A DNA stretch of 64,000 nucleotides, taken from positions 30,252 through 94,251 of the forward strand of contig JAKCWW010000185.1 of assembly GCA_026260175.1 (NCBI GenBank), given 5' to 3'. Position numbers and translations under genes: made by a program. Position 1 is the stretch's first letter, and every line of letters begins with the position of its first letter. Positions 23,652 through 34,199 of this stretch are shown in pieces. Origin of the DNA: Reticulitermes lucifugus. Lineage: Eukaryota; Arthropoda; Insecta; Blattodea; Rhinotermitidae. Under the pieces are notes generated by a model. It ran no database searches and was not told the DNA's origin. It was given only the letters and a program-made list of their open reading frames with translations.

Positions 23652-24877
23652 TTTATTTTAATATCACTGTGCATTTTTGAACATTAATACTGTTTTACAC
23701 CAACCAAATGCACTTATTTATTTAAAGAACACTAAAATATTCTTTAAAAATTAGATAAAAACCCTTACATATGTTTCGGCTTATCGATAAGCCATCTTCA
23801 GGGGGTGTCACAACTGCTAGTTTTTAAAAACACGTACACATATTGGTCCTCTGTTGAGGAGTAGAGTCATCACCATGTCTCACTAGACTTTCACCACTTA
23901 TTATGTGAACAAATGTGTTCCAAAAAGCACTTTCTAGTAATTGTACCCTTTACAAATATATCGTCTTCACCCTCACTATTGTTTGTAGTGTCACTTTTGT
24001 GGTTTTAAAAAGGATGTTAAAATGTAGATATATATACATATACTGTCACACCCTTCACTAATGCCTGTGGTGTCACTTATCGTCTGTTGAATTAGAAGTT
24101 AGATTGTAGTGGCATAGGAACAGAGTCCTGCGCACGTGAATCCTCTATTCAGATTCATCCCCCCCACCCACCCTTCTACCAAAGCACGCAAGCTCTTGAC
24201 AGTGCACACTCAACTACGACGCACACTTCATACACAACCCACTCGGCGCACTCAGGAACGACCACTCACGATATAAGGTATGTCATTCAGTATTTACAAA
24301 ATTATACTGTGTATACTATCAGTATTAACCCTTCATCTTATAATTTCTTGACCTCTAATTATTACAGAAGTACAGTACCAGGCTCCTCCAACGTACCTAC
24401 ACAAAAATACAGCGACTTATTTTCCAACATAACAAACATGACGCCTATGCCACTACAATGTAACTTCTAATTCAACAGACGATAAGTGACACCACAGGCA
24501 TAAGTGAAGGCTGTGACAGTATATGTATATATATCTACATTTTAACATCCTTTTTAAAACCACAAAAGTGACACTACAAACAATAGTGAGGGTGAAGATG
24601 ATATATTTGTAAAGGGTACAATTATTAGAAAGTGCTTTTTGGAACGCATTTGTTCACATAATAAGTGGTGAAAGTCTAGTGAGACATGGTGATGACTATA
24701 CTCCTCAACAGAGGACCAATATGTGTATGTGTTTTTAAAAACTAGCAGTTGTGACACCCCCTGAAGATGGCTTATCGATAAGCCGAAACATATGTNNNNN
24801 NNNNNNNATCTAATTTTTAAAGAATATTTTAGTGTTCTTTAAATAAATAAGTGCATTTGGTTGGTGTAAAAGAGTAT
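23652..24877 (-). mobile_element. 1.2-kb Penelope-like inverted-repeat element with 12-bp target duplication
   Basis: Arms of about 425 bp (23693-24119 and 24449-24871) are near-identical inverted copies around a 329-bp unique centre. Each arm carries ACATATGTTTCGGC and the hairpin GGCTTATCGATAAGCC next to CATCTTCAGGGGG (its complement is CTGAAGATGG). Identical 12-bp AAACCTGGGAAT flanks stand at 23640-23651 and 24878-24889. The 41 unpaired nt at 23652-23692 are homologous to the tail of the 55-kb copy. No reverse transcriptase or endonuclease frame is present. The 12 N at 24796-24807 fall in the right arm where the left arm has 10 bases. Confidence 0.85.
24796..24807. other. Assembly gap (12 N)
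   Basis: The run of N is inside the right arm of the inverted repeat; the left arm reads AAAAACCCTT (complement) at the matching place. Confidence 0.95.
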
Positions 24878-25439
24878 AAACCTGGGAATGTAACCCAGGA
24901 GTTTCAGCCTCACTAATACAACAGTACACCATTGGGCATGAGTTGGTTCAGCCAGATTCATAATCTGACTTCTCAAAGATGCACTTAAAAATTTCTGACT
25001 AATTACTGTATGACAATGTGCTGCTTTCAAAGGTGTCTTCCTAAAAAATTGTGTGTGGATTACTTAATTTACAAACTAAGCTAGCCTAGTCTGTCTTAAG
25101 TGTGCTAGGTACTGGGTGACAGTTTGTCATTAATGCTCATCCATTTCTTTACAAATTGATGACAAAGAAAATAATGGAGTTTTAGAGCAACAAGTCCATG
25201 TACCAGGGACTCACAAATTTGGGAATTAGTTATGCATTCTAAGCAACCTCCCAGGGCAAGGCAGTTTGACAGGTATGTGATGTCTGGTAACCTGCTTTCC
25301 ATTTAATGACCTTAACAAGAATGAGAAATGTAAGGTCATGAAGTTCCAAATTAACCCCCACCCCCTTTCCCCATCAAACATAACATGTAATATTGAGTGG
25401 TCCGGATGTTAAATGAGAAGAAGAAACAAATTTGAACTA

Positions 25440-25735
25440 TTACAACGTTTTTGGCGCCTGCTGTAGCACTGGTGAGTTTTGTTCGACTTTCTGAGGGTTA
25501 TTGTCACTGCGATCTTTGTCTGACTCCCTTCACCGACTTTTGCCCCTCCCGACGAGCGGCGTACGACGCGGGGCCGGCTGGACGGCCGCCCGCCGCTTCT
25601 CGGTCGAATAGGAAATAGTCCACCCTGTAATAATAATAATAATAATAATAATAAAACCACTACTACTACTGCCACCGGGTGAAAACCCAATTGCTGTAAG
25701 TAGTAATAATAATAATAATAATAATAATAAATATG
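25440..25735. other. GC-rich, CpG-dense patch flanked by (TAA)n runs
   Basis: 25540-25610 is very rich in CpG (GCGGCGTACGACGCGGGGCC and similar) within AT-rich flanks. It is followed by trinucleotide runs at 25627-25655 and 25703-25731. It stands 0.9-1.1 kb before the METTL14 start and could be part of its promoter, or an inserted repeat. The minus-strand frames through it are low-complexity shadows. Confidence 0.4.
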
Positions 25736-26584
25736 ATTGACAGTCCTTGTTGAGAAGCTGGGTGTGACTTAGTTCATCAAGAAACCCCCAATTATTGTGT
25801 GGAATTGAATTAATTGCCATGTTCATAAAAACCCTCTTTAGCACATTACATCTCATCATGATTTTATCATAAATTTAAAATGCACATACTGAACCTTTCA
25901 ATGCAGAGATTATTTAAATTATGGTGTATGGGATGTGATGGTACATGGCTACCAGCGTTGTGGAGGAATAGTTACAGTGCGCTTGATTCGCAGAAGGGGT
26001 ACCCGTACGGCCAGCTTGCGGTGAGGGAAAGTAGTCTTTGCCTGGAGTTAAATGCATGTTTTACCGACGATCACGCTCACGTAAGGGCGTGCCAAAGTGC
26101 GTCGGTATTCACCGAAAGAATATTTGGCGCAAACGTAATGTGATTACCGCCAAATCTCTGTTGGTTAATTTTTTGAACACGTTTAAAGCACAATGAACTG
26201 CGCTGGAATGCCGCAAGAGGGGTGAGTGTGAATACTTCACCCAAATCCGTGACCGTGACTTTAACTTTTGCTGAGAGTGAGCATACTCATAACGCGGCTC
26301 AATAACCGATTTTGATTTCACTTCACGTGCCCTTCCTACAGCAAGAACCAATGGTATTATCTGTGTACAGTAATCTGTGCGACAGAGCCTTCTAAATGCT
26401 TTATGCGGTTTCTCGTAGTGGGGTGTAGGTAACCGCAAAGAAAAATAATAAACAAAGAAGGAGAATGAATTCCATTGAGGTTGTACCGAAGAATTTTGTA
26501 AACTGTAATGCGTCTGTCATTTCCGACATTTAATATTATACACACGAAACGTCAGTACTGTAAATTACAATCAAACCGTCTACA

Positions 26585-29500
26585 ATGTGCGATATGTTGA
26601 AAGAGTTAAGACAACGCTCACAGAAGAGAAAACAACTCCTCGCCCAAACTGTAAGTTGTTCCGTAAGCAATACATTTGTAATTAATACTTTTTTTTTTTA
26701 AGGGATGCGGTTTGTTAAGCTTGTGTGAAATGTACACAGCGAGTTTGTGTTCTCAGGTATATCCCTCCCTCTAGTGCCAATGCTAAGTATGAGTGGAGCT
26801 ATACCTTCACTTTCCCATATGCCTTTATCTCATGTAGGTGCGAATTTTCTTTTTTTATCTTTACAGTTATTAGAGAAGATTGGTTGGTTGGTTTTGAGGT
26901 TATTTAACGACTCTGTTGTCACTGCAGAGGTTATGTAACGTGGAAAAAAATGAAAAAATGGTCATGTATGGAAAGAGGTAAGGATTTTGAAGTAGGCAGT
27001 ATTAGCCCAGCATTGACCAGAAGTGATGCATGAAAAGCAGAGGTACCTCAATCAGATAGTTGCTATACTAGCCGAGATTCAAACTGTGTTTATTGTGAAT
27101 AGAATCTAGCATTATTGTTACACCAAGGTTCTTGGTACAGAGAATGCTGAAAAAGCAGGACGTTGAATAGACTGTACTTTTTAAATATGTTGGTCCTTAA
27201 GTTCCACTTTTCATGAGCACCATGTTTGTTAGAACTTTTTTTGTGTTGTAGTTTGGGGTTTCAAATGTAGATGAACTCCGGCAAGCACTTGGTACATCAG
27301 TAGAAGCGCCAGCAAAGAAGGTCTTCCGAGAAAGCACGCCACAAGAGGAGAGGGTTCAAGAAAAAGTTGTTACAGAGGATGGCAGCACAGATGAACTAGT
27401 GTATACAGATTCTTCAACTTTCCTAAAAGTAGGCAGATCTAATAACAGCAAATTATTATAGATCTCAAGGTTCACCATTGTAACTACAAGATATGCTATG
27501 TGACCCTACCCTAAATGTTAATCAGCTTCATATCATTACAGTCTACTTATATAATATCTGTTTTCATATTGTCTGTCCATGAGTTCTGTACTAAATGTTT
27601 AGCCTATTGTGACTCCTTAACGTGAATGTCTTAAAATATTAGATAGAAAGTATAAAACTATAGACCTCATTGTTGAATTATCTCCAGTCTCCTGTTTATC
27701 TTTTAGGTCTATATATTTTTAGTGTCTGTAACGTGCAGTTGAGTGTTGTCTGAGTAGGATGCCAAGTTAAGTTTTTCAGGCTATTGTAATGATTTGGGGG
27801 ATTTTTATCCAATGTTTTATACATGTGTATATACATACACACATTTGTAAATTGATTATTTCACAGGGTACACAGTCATCAAATCCACATAATGATTACT
27901 GTCAGCACTTTGTGGATACAGGACAGCGTCCACAGAATTTCATTCGTGATGTGGGACTGGCAGATAGATTTGAGGAATATCCTAAGTTACGAGAGCTGAT
28001 TAAATTGAAGGTAGGTTTTGCAAATGTGTCTTTACTCCCTAATATATTTTTATTATAATTTTACAAGACACAACGAACAAAACACATCTATAATAATTCT
28101 GGTCAGATTTGCCCAGATTTTGTCGGATTGCAGGGTACTTGCAGACATTTTATATGTGCATAACACATTTGCTGCTTAAATATTTTTAATGTTTGTGGTC
28201 ATTACGATTCCATTGTATTTCTGAAACATATAGTTCAATTATTAAGGCTTTGTATATTATTATTGCTGAATTGTAGAAATATATTCTGTGTGGGTGATCC
28301 TAGTACCTACTGTTTTGTGGATCTGTGTTGGTGTGTGTGGTTGTGTTATGTTGTGTGCCTTTGTTATACCAACTGTTTACTGGTATCTTGCTGTTTTCCC
28401 TTGTAGTGCTGCTGTCTGTGTCATTTATTGGTGTAATGTAACAAATATTGGAATGTAATTGTCTGTGTGGTTTATTTAAATGTAATTAACAATTACAATG
28501 CTGTGGTGGTTTTCTGTGGGCATTTCTGGTACCTGAGTGATAGATTAGTGGTCATAGCCTTTTCAGCAATAGCCACTAACACATTGTGGACATTGAAGTA
28601 ACAAAGAAGATGGTTGAAGCTCTGGTAAGGAAAGGAACTGATATTTTACACATCAAGTAAAACTAGACTTGAGAGATCCTGGCATATTTTGTGATGGCCA
28701 GTACCTTAAAGTGCTTTGATATGCTAGAAATGTGTTGCAGTGTCCTAATATTGGTTGACTTAAAGCACTGGAAAAGAATAATGAGTGATGCCATACAGTA
28801 TGCAGAAAATCTGGAGATAATAAATTATTTAGCTGAGAGAGAAGTGAAGCTCATACAAGCTTTAAAAAAAAAAAGCAATGAAGACAGTACCTGCTTCAAG
28901 TTGTCTCAGAGCACTGGATCAAATTGCCATATGCTAAAAGGTCACTTCTGGTTGAGGAGAGTTGAAAGAAAACTTTCTAAAACTACAATGAATATTCAGT
29001 TTTTTTGATTGACATGAGTAATCTCAATAATATTAAAATGGATCTTCAGGAAGTGGGATGGGGTGAGGGGGCATGGACTGGATTGATATGGGTCAGGATA
29101 GGGACAGGTGGCGGGCTCGTGTGAATGTGGTAATGAACTTTCGGGTTGCATAAAATGCAGGGATGTCTTAACTAGCTGAGGACCTGTTAGCTTCTCAAGA
29201 AGGACTCTGGTCCATGGAGTTAGTTAGGTAGTTAGTTGAGTAATCATATCTGATTAGCTGTTGCTTATGTTTACTTTCATTTTTTGTCAGAATAACTTTT
29301 TGGTGCATTTCAGGAGGAGTTACTTTTTTTCTGTGTGTCTTGACTTTGTGCAGATATATGCAATGATATAAGTGATGGTTGGGCTAACCCAATATATAGT
29401 ATGGTATGTTTAGACTGTGTTATGCAGAACTTGTGGGTGGCTGTGTTATAAATAAGGTCATGAGTTGATTTAGTAACTTGCCTGTGATTTTAGGATGACC

Positions 29501-31830
29501 TAATAGCACACACAGCATCTCCACCAGTGTACCTTAAAACAGAGCTTCAGGCTTTTGATATGAAGGAGCTAAACAGCAAGTTTGATGTAATTCTGGTTGA
29601 GCCGCCTTTGGAGGAATATCAGCGAACAATGGGCGTAACAAACATGCAGTTCTGGGGCTGGGACCAGGTAAGGTCCATATTGTGATGTGAGGTCGTAATA
29701 TACCTGTATTATATAAATACAGAAGAGGACCTTGACTAAGGAACTTGAATGCACTGCTATCACCTACGAAGTAAGTTTGCTTTTGCAGGTGCAAGTGGTG
29801 GCTTGACTGGTTACTAGCAGAAGGAAAATGCCATTGCTGTTTCTTGCTATGACCTCCAGCTGTTTGCTTCCAATGGTGCACCCATACAACATTAAATTTT
29901 CCATTTTCGTTTTCTGACACTGCACCGTAATGTAATTGTGTTTTTTCTGTAAGATGGTAATGATGTAATTTGTAGTTTACTCCAGATTCAGGTCGTCTGG
30001 GTTATGACACCATGAAATTTTATAGGTGGATACCAACATTTCAGTGAAACTTGCTGCCTCCATCTCCAGGGCAGCTTCTTGTATTTCCCTGCCTTTGCCT
30101 CTCATTTTGCCTTTCTCTGATGCATATTGTGGCAGATTTATGTGGCTTAGGTTTGTTAAAACTACTTCTCTTTTATCTGCATAAGTACAATAAAGCAGAA
30201 TAAGGCAGTCAGCATCAATATTTTTGTGAAGAATGTACTTAACCTGTAATGTACCCACGGTTACAAAACAGTGAACTTCTTTATGTCAGGCTTCCGTTTT
30301 AGTCAATAAAGAAATGTGAATGGAAACTGGCAGAAATATAGTTTTATTAATTGGTGGCTACCATAAGTTTTTCCTGTGTTTTATTTTATTTATTTTGTCA
30401 GTGTATAATTTATTTTTTTACTGTTACTAAATAATGTGTGATGTTTGTACTCTGAATTTATTTCCCCCACCAGATAATGCAGTTGGACATTGGAGAGGTA
30501 GCAGCAACTCGAAGTTTTGTATTCTTGTGGTGTGGATCATCAGAAGGCTTAGATATGGGACGCTTTTGCCTCAGAAAGTGGGGATTTCGGCGTTGTGAAG
30601 ATATATGTTGGATACGAACAAACATAAATAACCCAGGACATTCCAAAAATCTTGAACCCAAGGCCGTCTTCCAAAGAACAAAGGTACACCATGTTCTTAT
30701 GAAATTGATGGTAGAAATTGCTAGAGAAAGTTAGTTTATTTTAGTACATAATATATGTTTGTATTGTTCCAGGAACACTGCCTTATGGGAATTAAGGGCA
30801 CAGTGCGTCGGTCCACAGATGGGGATTTTATCCATGCTAATGTTGATATTGACCTTATAATATCTGAGGAGCCTGAATATGGGTCTTTGGAAAAACCGGT
30901 TGAGATCTTCCACATCATAGAACATTTTTGCTTGGGGCGTAGGAGGTAATATTTAGAAGCTTTACACTAGTAGAAGTGCCCAATGTTTACTTGAGATAAT
31001 TTTTTCTTTACAGTGTTTGTTTCAGAATTGGGATAACACTGGCAATATTGCAACTAGTGTACTGGTTGTTCTGTTGAAGAATCAGGGTTTAATTTCTGGC
31101 AGGGGCAAGGGACTTTCTGTTTCCTGCAGTGTCTTAACTGGCTCTGGGACCTATCCAGTCTACTATAGAGTGGTTTATGATTCAGCATTTCATTTGCCTT
31201 TCTCAGTAGTTATTTTTATGCACATGTCTTGTGAATTTTGTTGTGTTATACACCATGAGAACTTTAGAAGAGTTTTACAACATCTGTGCTGCATTAAGTG
31301 CTTTCATCTGTGTAGAAGTGACAGTGAAGCTGATAAATTAATAATTTTGCAATTAGTAAGCTGTTGTAAAAGTTATTCAAGAGAATTATAAACAGGGGAA
31401 AAAAGTTACATTGTTTCTGTAGTTTGAATCCTGTTGGTCCATTCTGTCTCATTTAACATATCTTACACACATGAATATATGTTGAGATTTTTACGTTTTG
31501 TTTGAATGAACATATCCATCTCTTTGCTACAGAATTTTTATTTCTAAACTCAAGTTTCTTATTCTGTGCAGACTACACGTATTTGGCCGAGATAGTACTA
31601 TTCGGCCAGGTTGGCTGACAGTAGGTCCTGAACTTACCAACAGTAATTTCAATGCAGAACTCTATGCAAGTTATTTTACAAATGGACAAGCAACCACTGG
31701 ATGCACTGAGCGGATAGAAGCTCTGAGACCAAAGTCACCCCCACCAAAAGGAAAGGGAGCTCCAGGTGGACGAGGAAGGGGAGGTCCATCCCGGGGAGGC
31801 TTCTCACGTGGTCGTGGAAGAGGCAGATAA
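26585..31830 (+). CDS. Mettl14: METTL14, RNA-binding subunit of the m6A methyltransferase
   Basis: There are seven coding exons: 26585-26650, 27252-27428, 27867-28010, 29494-29667, 30474-30683, 30773-30945 and 31572-31830. All are GT-AG and in phase, giving 400 residues (human has 456, with a longer N-terminal region and RGG tail). [20 protein letters not shown] opens the MT-A70-like fold at about residue 76. VEPPLEEY at about 164 is the EPPL motif in place of the catalytic DPPW of METTL3. [24 protein letters not shown] and [13 protein letters not shown] are family signatures. The end ([16 protein letters not shown] to RGRGR) is the Arg/Gly-rich RNA-binding tail. The protein pairs with METTL3 in the nucleus and supports RNA binding for N6-adenosine methylation. 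No break was seen. Confidence 0.98.
26757..26850 (+). mobile_element. SINE (family A) 3' fragment
   Basis: CCCTCTAGTGCCAATGCTAAG, then GAGTGGAGCTATACCTTCAC and ATATGCCTTTAT, match the 3' third of family A. It lies in METTL14 intron 1. A further repeat-like segment (TTATTTAACGACTCTGTTG) follows at about 26899. Confidence 0.55.
28011..29024. other. METTL14 intron 3, 5' part
   Basis: It contains a 105-codon frame at 28691-29008 ([14 protein letters not shown]...) with no recognised domain. Because it lies directly before a LINE tail in the same orientation, it may be diverged LINE sequence. I do not call it a gene. Confidence 0.35.
29025..29240 (+). mobile_element. LINE 3' end
   Basis: It reads [12 protein letters not shown], then (in a shifted frame) [20 protein letters not shown] and MNFRVA with a stop, then the 3' UTR with AGCTTCTCAAGAAGGACTCT and GGAGTTAG. 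This is the best-preserved tail of this family here. It lies in METTL14 intron 3. Confidence 0.75.
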
Positions 31831-32001
31831 GGGTAGCTTGATGCTTGGAAAGCTGAATGCTTCATGTAAGAGTTGTAGACAGATGGTGTCAAAACATCTA
31901 GTCATGACTATGGTATGAAAATGACAGTGTACTGCAAACAAATTGTTTGTAAATATATAATATATAGTTACCTAAAATGGACGAGTGTGTAGTGTAAAGT
32001 A
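31831..32001 (+). other. METTL14 3' untranslated region
   Basis: 171 bp separate the stop codon from the mariner insertion. AATATA variants at 31952-31965 could serve as a polyadenylation signal. If they do not, the transcript runs into the transposon. Confidence 0.35.
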
Positions 32002-33752
32002 CAGTGTGTTCAGAAAGTTCCTGTACTCAGGGTTGAACTTTGCTCTTTGGCTAATATACCTATTTCGCTGTCCTGCTTTACTCTAAGACTGCTGGCAACT
32101 CTGTAGACCTTTTCAGAAGTATGTGTAGCTGGCATGACCAGTTCGTAGCCTTGGGCAAGTGAGTTGAAGGTCATTTTAGAATGGGTGTAATGTGCGGTCA
32201 CAGAATCACTTTGCTGGAAGTGATTGCTTCAGAAATCTGTGTGGCATTTGTCACAACAAATGGGAGCGTCATGTGGATCTACACATGAGGCTGTGAAAGG
32301 TTTAACGTGTTGTGCGTTCCGAATAAAAGTGGTGTCGGAGCTAAGGTTGCCAGACGCAGGGAAACACTGACAATATTGTGAGTGGTTTCTTGATTTCATT
32401 TGTGACAATGTGTCCATTCTAGATAAGACTTTTTACAGTTGAAGCATGGTTTCACCTGAATGGATACATCTACTCTCAGAACAGACACATTTTGGGTACG
32501 GAAAATCCCCGTATCTAACGTGAAGTACTGCTTCATGCTGAGAAAATTTGTGTCTGGTGCGCTGTATCGCGTAGGAGAATTGTGGGACCCTTGTTTGAAT
32601 CTACTGTAGCTGGTTCTGCATACAGAGATCTTGTGCAACAATTTGTGGCTTTGTTAGAACTTGATGAACGTGACTGTTGGTTTCAGCAAGACGGTGCAAC
32701 CTGCCATACTGTTAATGAAACACTAAACATGCTCAGGGACACTTTTTGGTGACCGTCTCATCTTTAAAAACATTTGGCCACCACGTTCCCCTGATTTAAA
32801 CCCACCTGATTTTTTTCTGTGAGGTCACTTGAAGGAAAGAGTTTATAAAGATGATCCCCACATGCTGAATGACCTCAAGAAGGCAATTTTGCAGGCAAAC
32901 AATATCACACCTGTAATCAATCACAATTAAATTGGGAGTTAAGCATAAGTTTTATTACTATAATTGTTGGAATTAGGGAAATGCACTGGAAATTGTGTAA
33001 ATTTTAAAGTAACTAGAAAGAAACATGGTTGTAGTTAAGGAGACATAAATTATTTACAGCGAAAGTGGAAAAAAAACAAAAAGGTCAGAAGCCACTGCAA
33101 GAATACAGAGGGGTAAAAAGGTCGCAGGAGAAAAGACATAGTTTTGCCTTTTTGAAATTAGGACAGACTGATTGAACATGGGGCAGTGACAAGGATTAAT
33201 GGGGGAATAGGAGACAAAAGTCTGAGTAGATTTCATTAGAGGTGACAGTGGCTAAGGTCATAATTTTGTGGAAGCGTTTCCAAATTTGTTACGGTCGCAC
33301 ATTAAAAATTTCCAGTAACAGAAGTCATTGAACTTACGGTGACAGATATACAAACATAGAGGGGAATTGAGTTTAGCCAATAGGAATTTAAGTTACAAGT
33401 TTTAAACTATTCCACATATTGTAAAACAGGCAACTGTAAGCATGAACCAATAAGAAATAGAAAATAAATTAAAAAGGGAGGTGCTTAAAATTTGGGTGGA
33501 AGAGACCAGTAATTGAAAAGTTAGTTAGGTGTGTGAAGTGGTTGCAATCAGAAGGAAGTGCTTGCCGTCTTTGACATCAGTGGAAACAGCTGTGCGATAC
33601 AATAGATAAGTAAATTAAGTATTGCAAAGGGCAGATAAGTGAAATTTTACAAGGCTACATCCACTTACAGTGTTTGTTAAGTGTACGAAAGTTTAATTCC
33701 AAATAAATTTAAAGTATTTCTCTTTGGGTGCAAATTAGTGTTCAATTGATTA

Positions 33753-33866
33753 CAATTTGATTCTGGTGAGCAGAACCACTTAGATTCCCGAGGTGAGAGA
33801 GTCCACATGCTACTGACTTGTGAGAGCCAGGCAATACGAGTATATATAGAGGTACGTGCGGTTACA
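33753..33866 (-). pseudogene. Degenerate tRNA-Lys-like tandem copy
   Basis: This unit aligns with the following one (33867-33980). AGAACCACTTAGATTCCCGA, GAGAGTCCACATGCTACTGA and GAGAGCCAGGCAATA match the minus-strand tRNA-Lys body with many changes. The trailing GGTACGTGCGGTTACA is identical in both units. The stems no longer pair well, so it is not a working tRNA. Confidence 0.6.
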
Positions 33867-33879
33867 GAAGAGAAAGTGG

Positions 33880-33952
33880 CGCCCAACGTGGGGCTCGAAC
33901 CCACGACCCTGAGATTAAGAGTCTCATGCTCTACCGACTGAGCTAGCCGGGC
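33880..33952 (-). tRNA. tRNA-Lys (anticodon CTT)
   Basis: The 73-nt minus-strand sequence GCCCGGCTAGCTCAGTCGGT... has a full cloverleaf. The acceptor stem GCCCGGC pairs with GTTGGGC (two G-U pairs), the anticodon loop is ACTCTTAAT with CTT, the T loop is GTTCGAGCC, and the discriminator is G. To my knowledge it equals the usual insect tRNA-Lys-CTT. Two oddities are seen: CCA follows directly in the DNA (TGG at 33877-33879 on the + strand), and no T4 run follows as a pol III terminator. It lies in an insertion within a transposon, so it may be a mobile or reverse-transcribed copy. The internal A and B boxes are intact, so it could still be transcribed. Confidence 0.9.
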
Positions 33953-34199
33953 AATATACATAAAGGTACGTGCGGTTACACACCTACACTGTTTAGATGC
34001 GTGTCACTGAATATGCGCAGTCTTGTGGAATTGTGCCTGCAAGAGAACGGTGGACACTACCAACACCTTGTATGAACTGTATCACTATACTATATGTATG
34101 GAGACTATGTATATACATCATATTCAGGTACATAACTGTAAACTTTCATGTAATAAATTCATAAACTTTGAGTAGAGGAACTTTTAGGACATGCTGTAT

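Larger units (their letters stand above)
32913..33979. mobile_element. 1.07-kb insertion inside the mariner, carrying tRNA-Lys
   Basis: The mariner reading is interrupted after ANNITP and resumes with TLFRCVSLNMRS. The junctions share ACACCT (32907-32912 and 33980-33985), extending to CACACCT, so this looks like a target duplication of 6-7 bp. The inserted piece starts GTAATCAATC and ends GTGCGGTTAC, giving only a 4-6 bp inverted match. It has no coding frame; the last 230 bp hold two tandem tRNA-Lys-like units. The element class is unknown. Confidence 0.65.
32002..34196 (+). mobile_element. mariner-type DNA transposon, decayed and split by an insertion
   Basis: The left end CAGTGTGTTCAGAAAGTTCC and the right end in reverse, CAGCATGTCCTAAAAGTTCC, are inverted repeats bordered by TA (32000-32001, 34197-34198). 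The transposase remnant reads CEWFLDFI, TVEAWFHLNGY (first catalytic D changed to V), VWCAVSRRRIVGPLF, then DCWFQQDGATCHTVNETLNM (second D intact), WPPRSPDLNPPDFFL and HLKERVYKDDPHMLNDLK up to 32912. It resumes after the insertion as VSLNMRSLVELCLQENGGHY with a stop at 34073-34075. Stops and a frameshift at about 32745 are present. The N-terminal DNA-binding part is not recognisable. It lies 171 bp after METTL14. Confidence 0.85.

Noticed and set aside
25409-25859. Minus-strand frames of 93 and 109 codons with Leu, Val and Ile runs
   Set aside because: The runs come from (TAA)n and (CTA)n microsatellites; the remainder is the GC-rich patch with no known domain.
28691-29008. 105-codon frame in METTL14 intron 3
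   Set aside because: No recognised domain; it lies directly before a LINE tail in the same orientation and may be LINE-derived.
33870-33900. Reading TGGCGCCCAACGTGGGGC as a primer-binding site of an LTR element
   Set aside because: The whole 73-nt tRNA is present, not just the 18-nt complement, and no long terminal repeats or polyprotein were seen around it.
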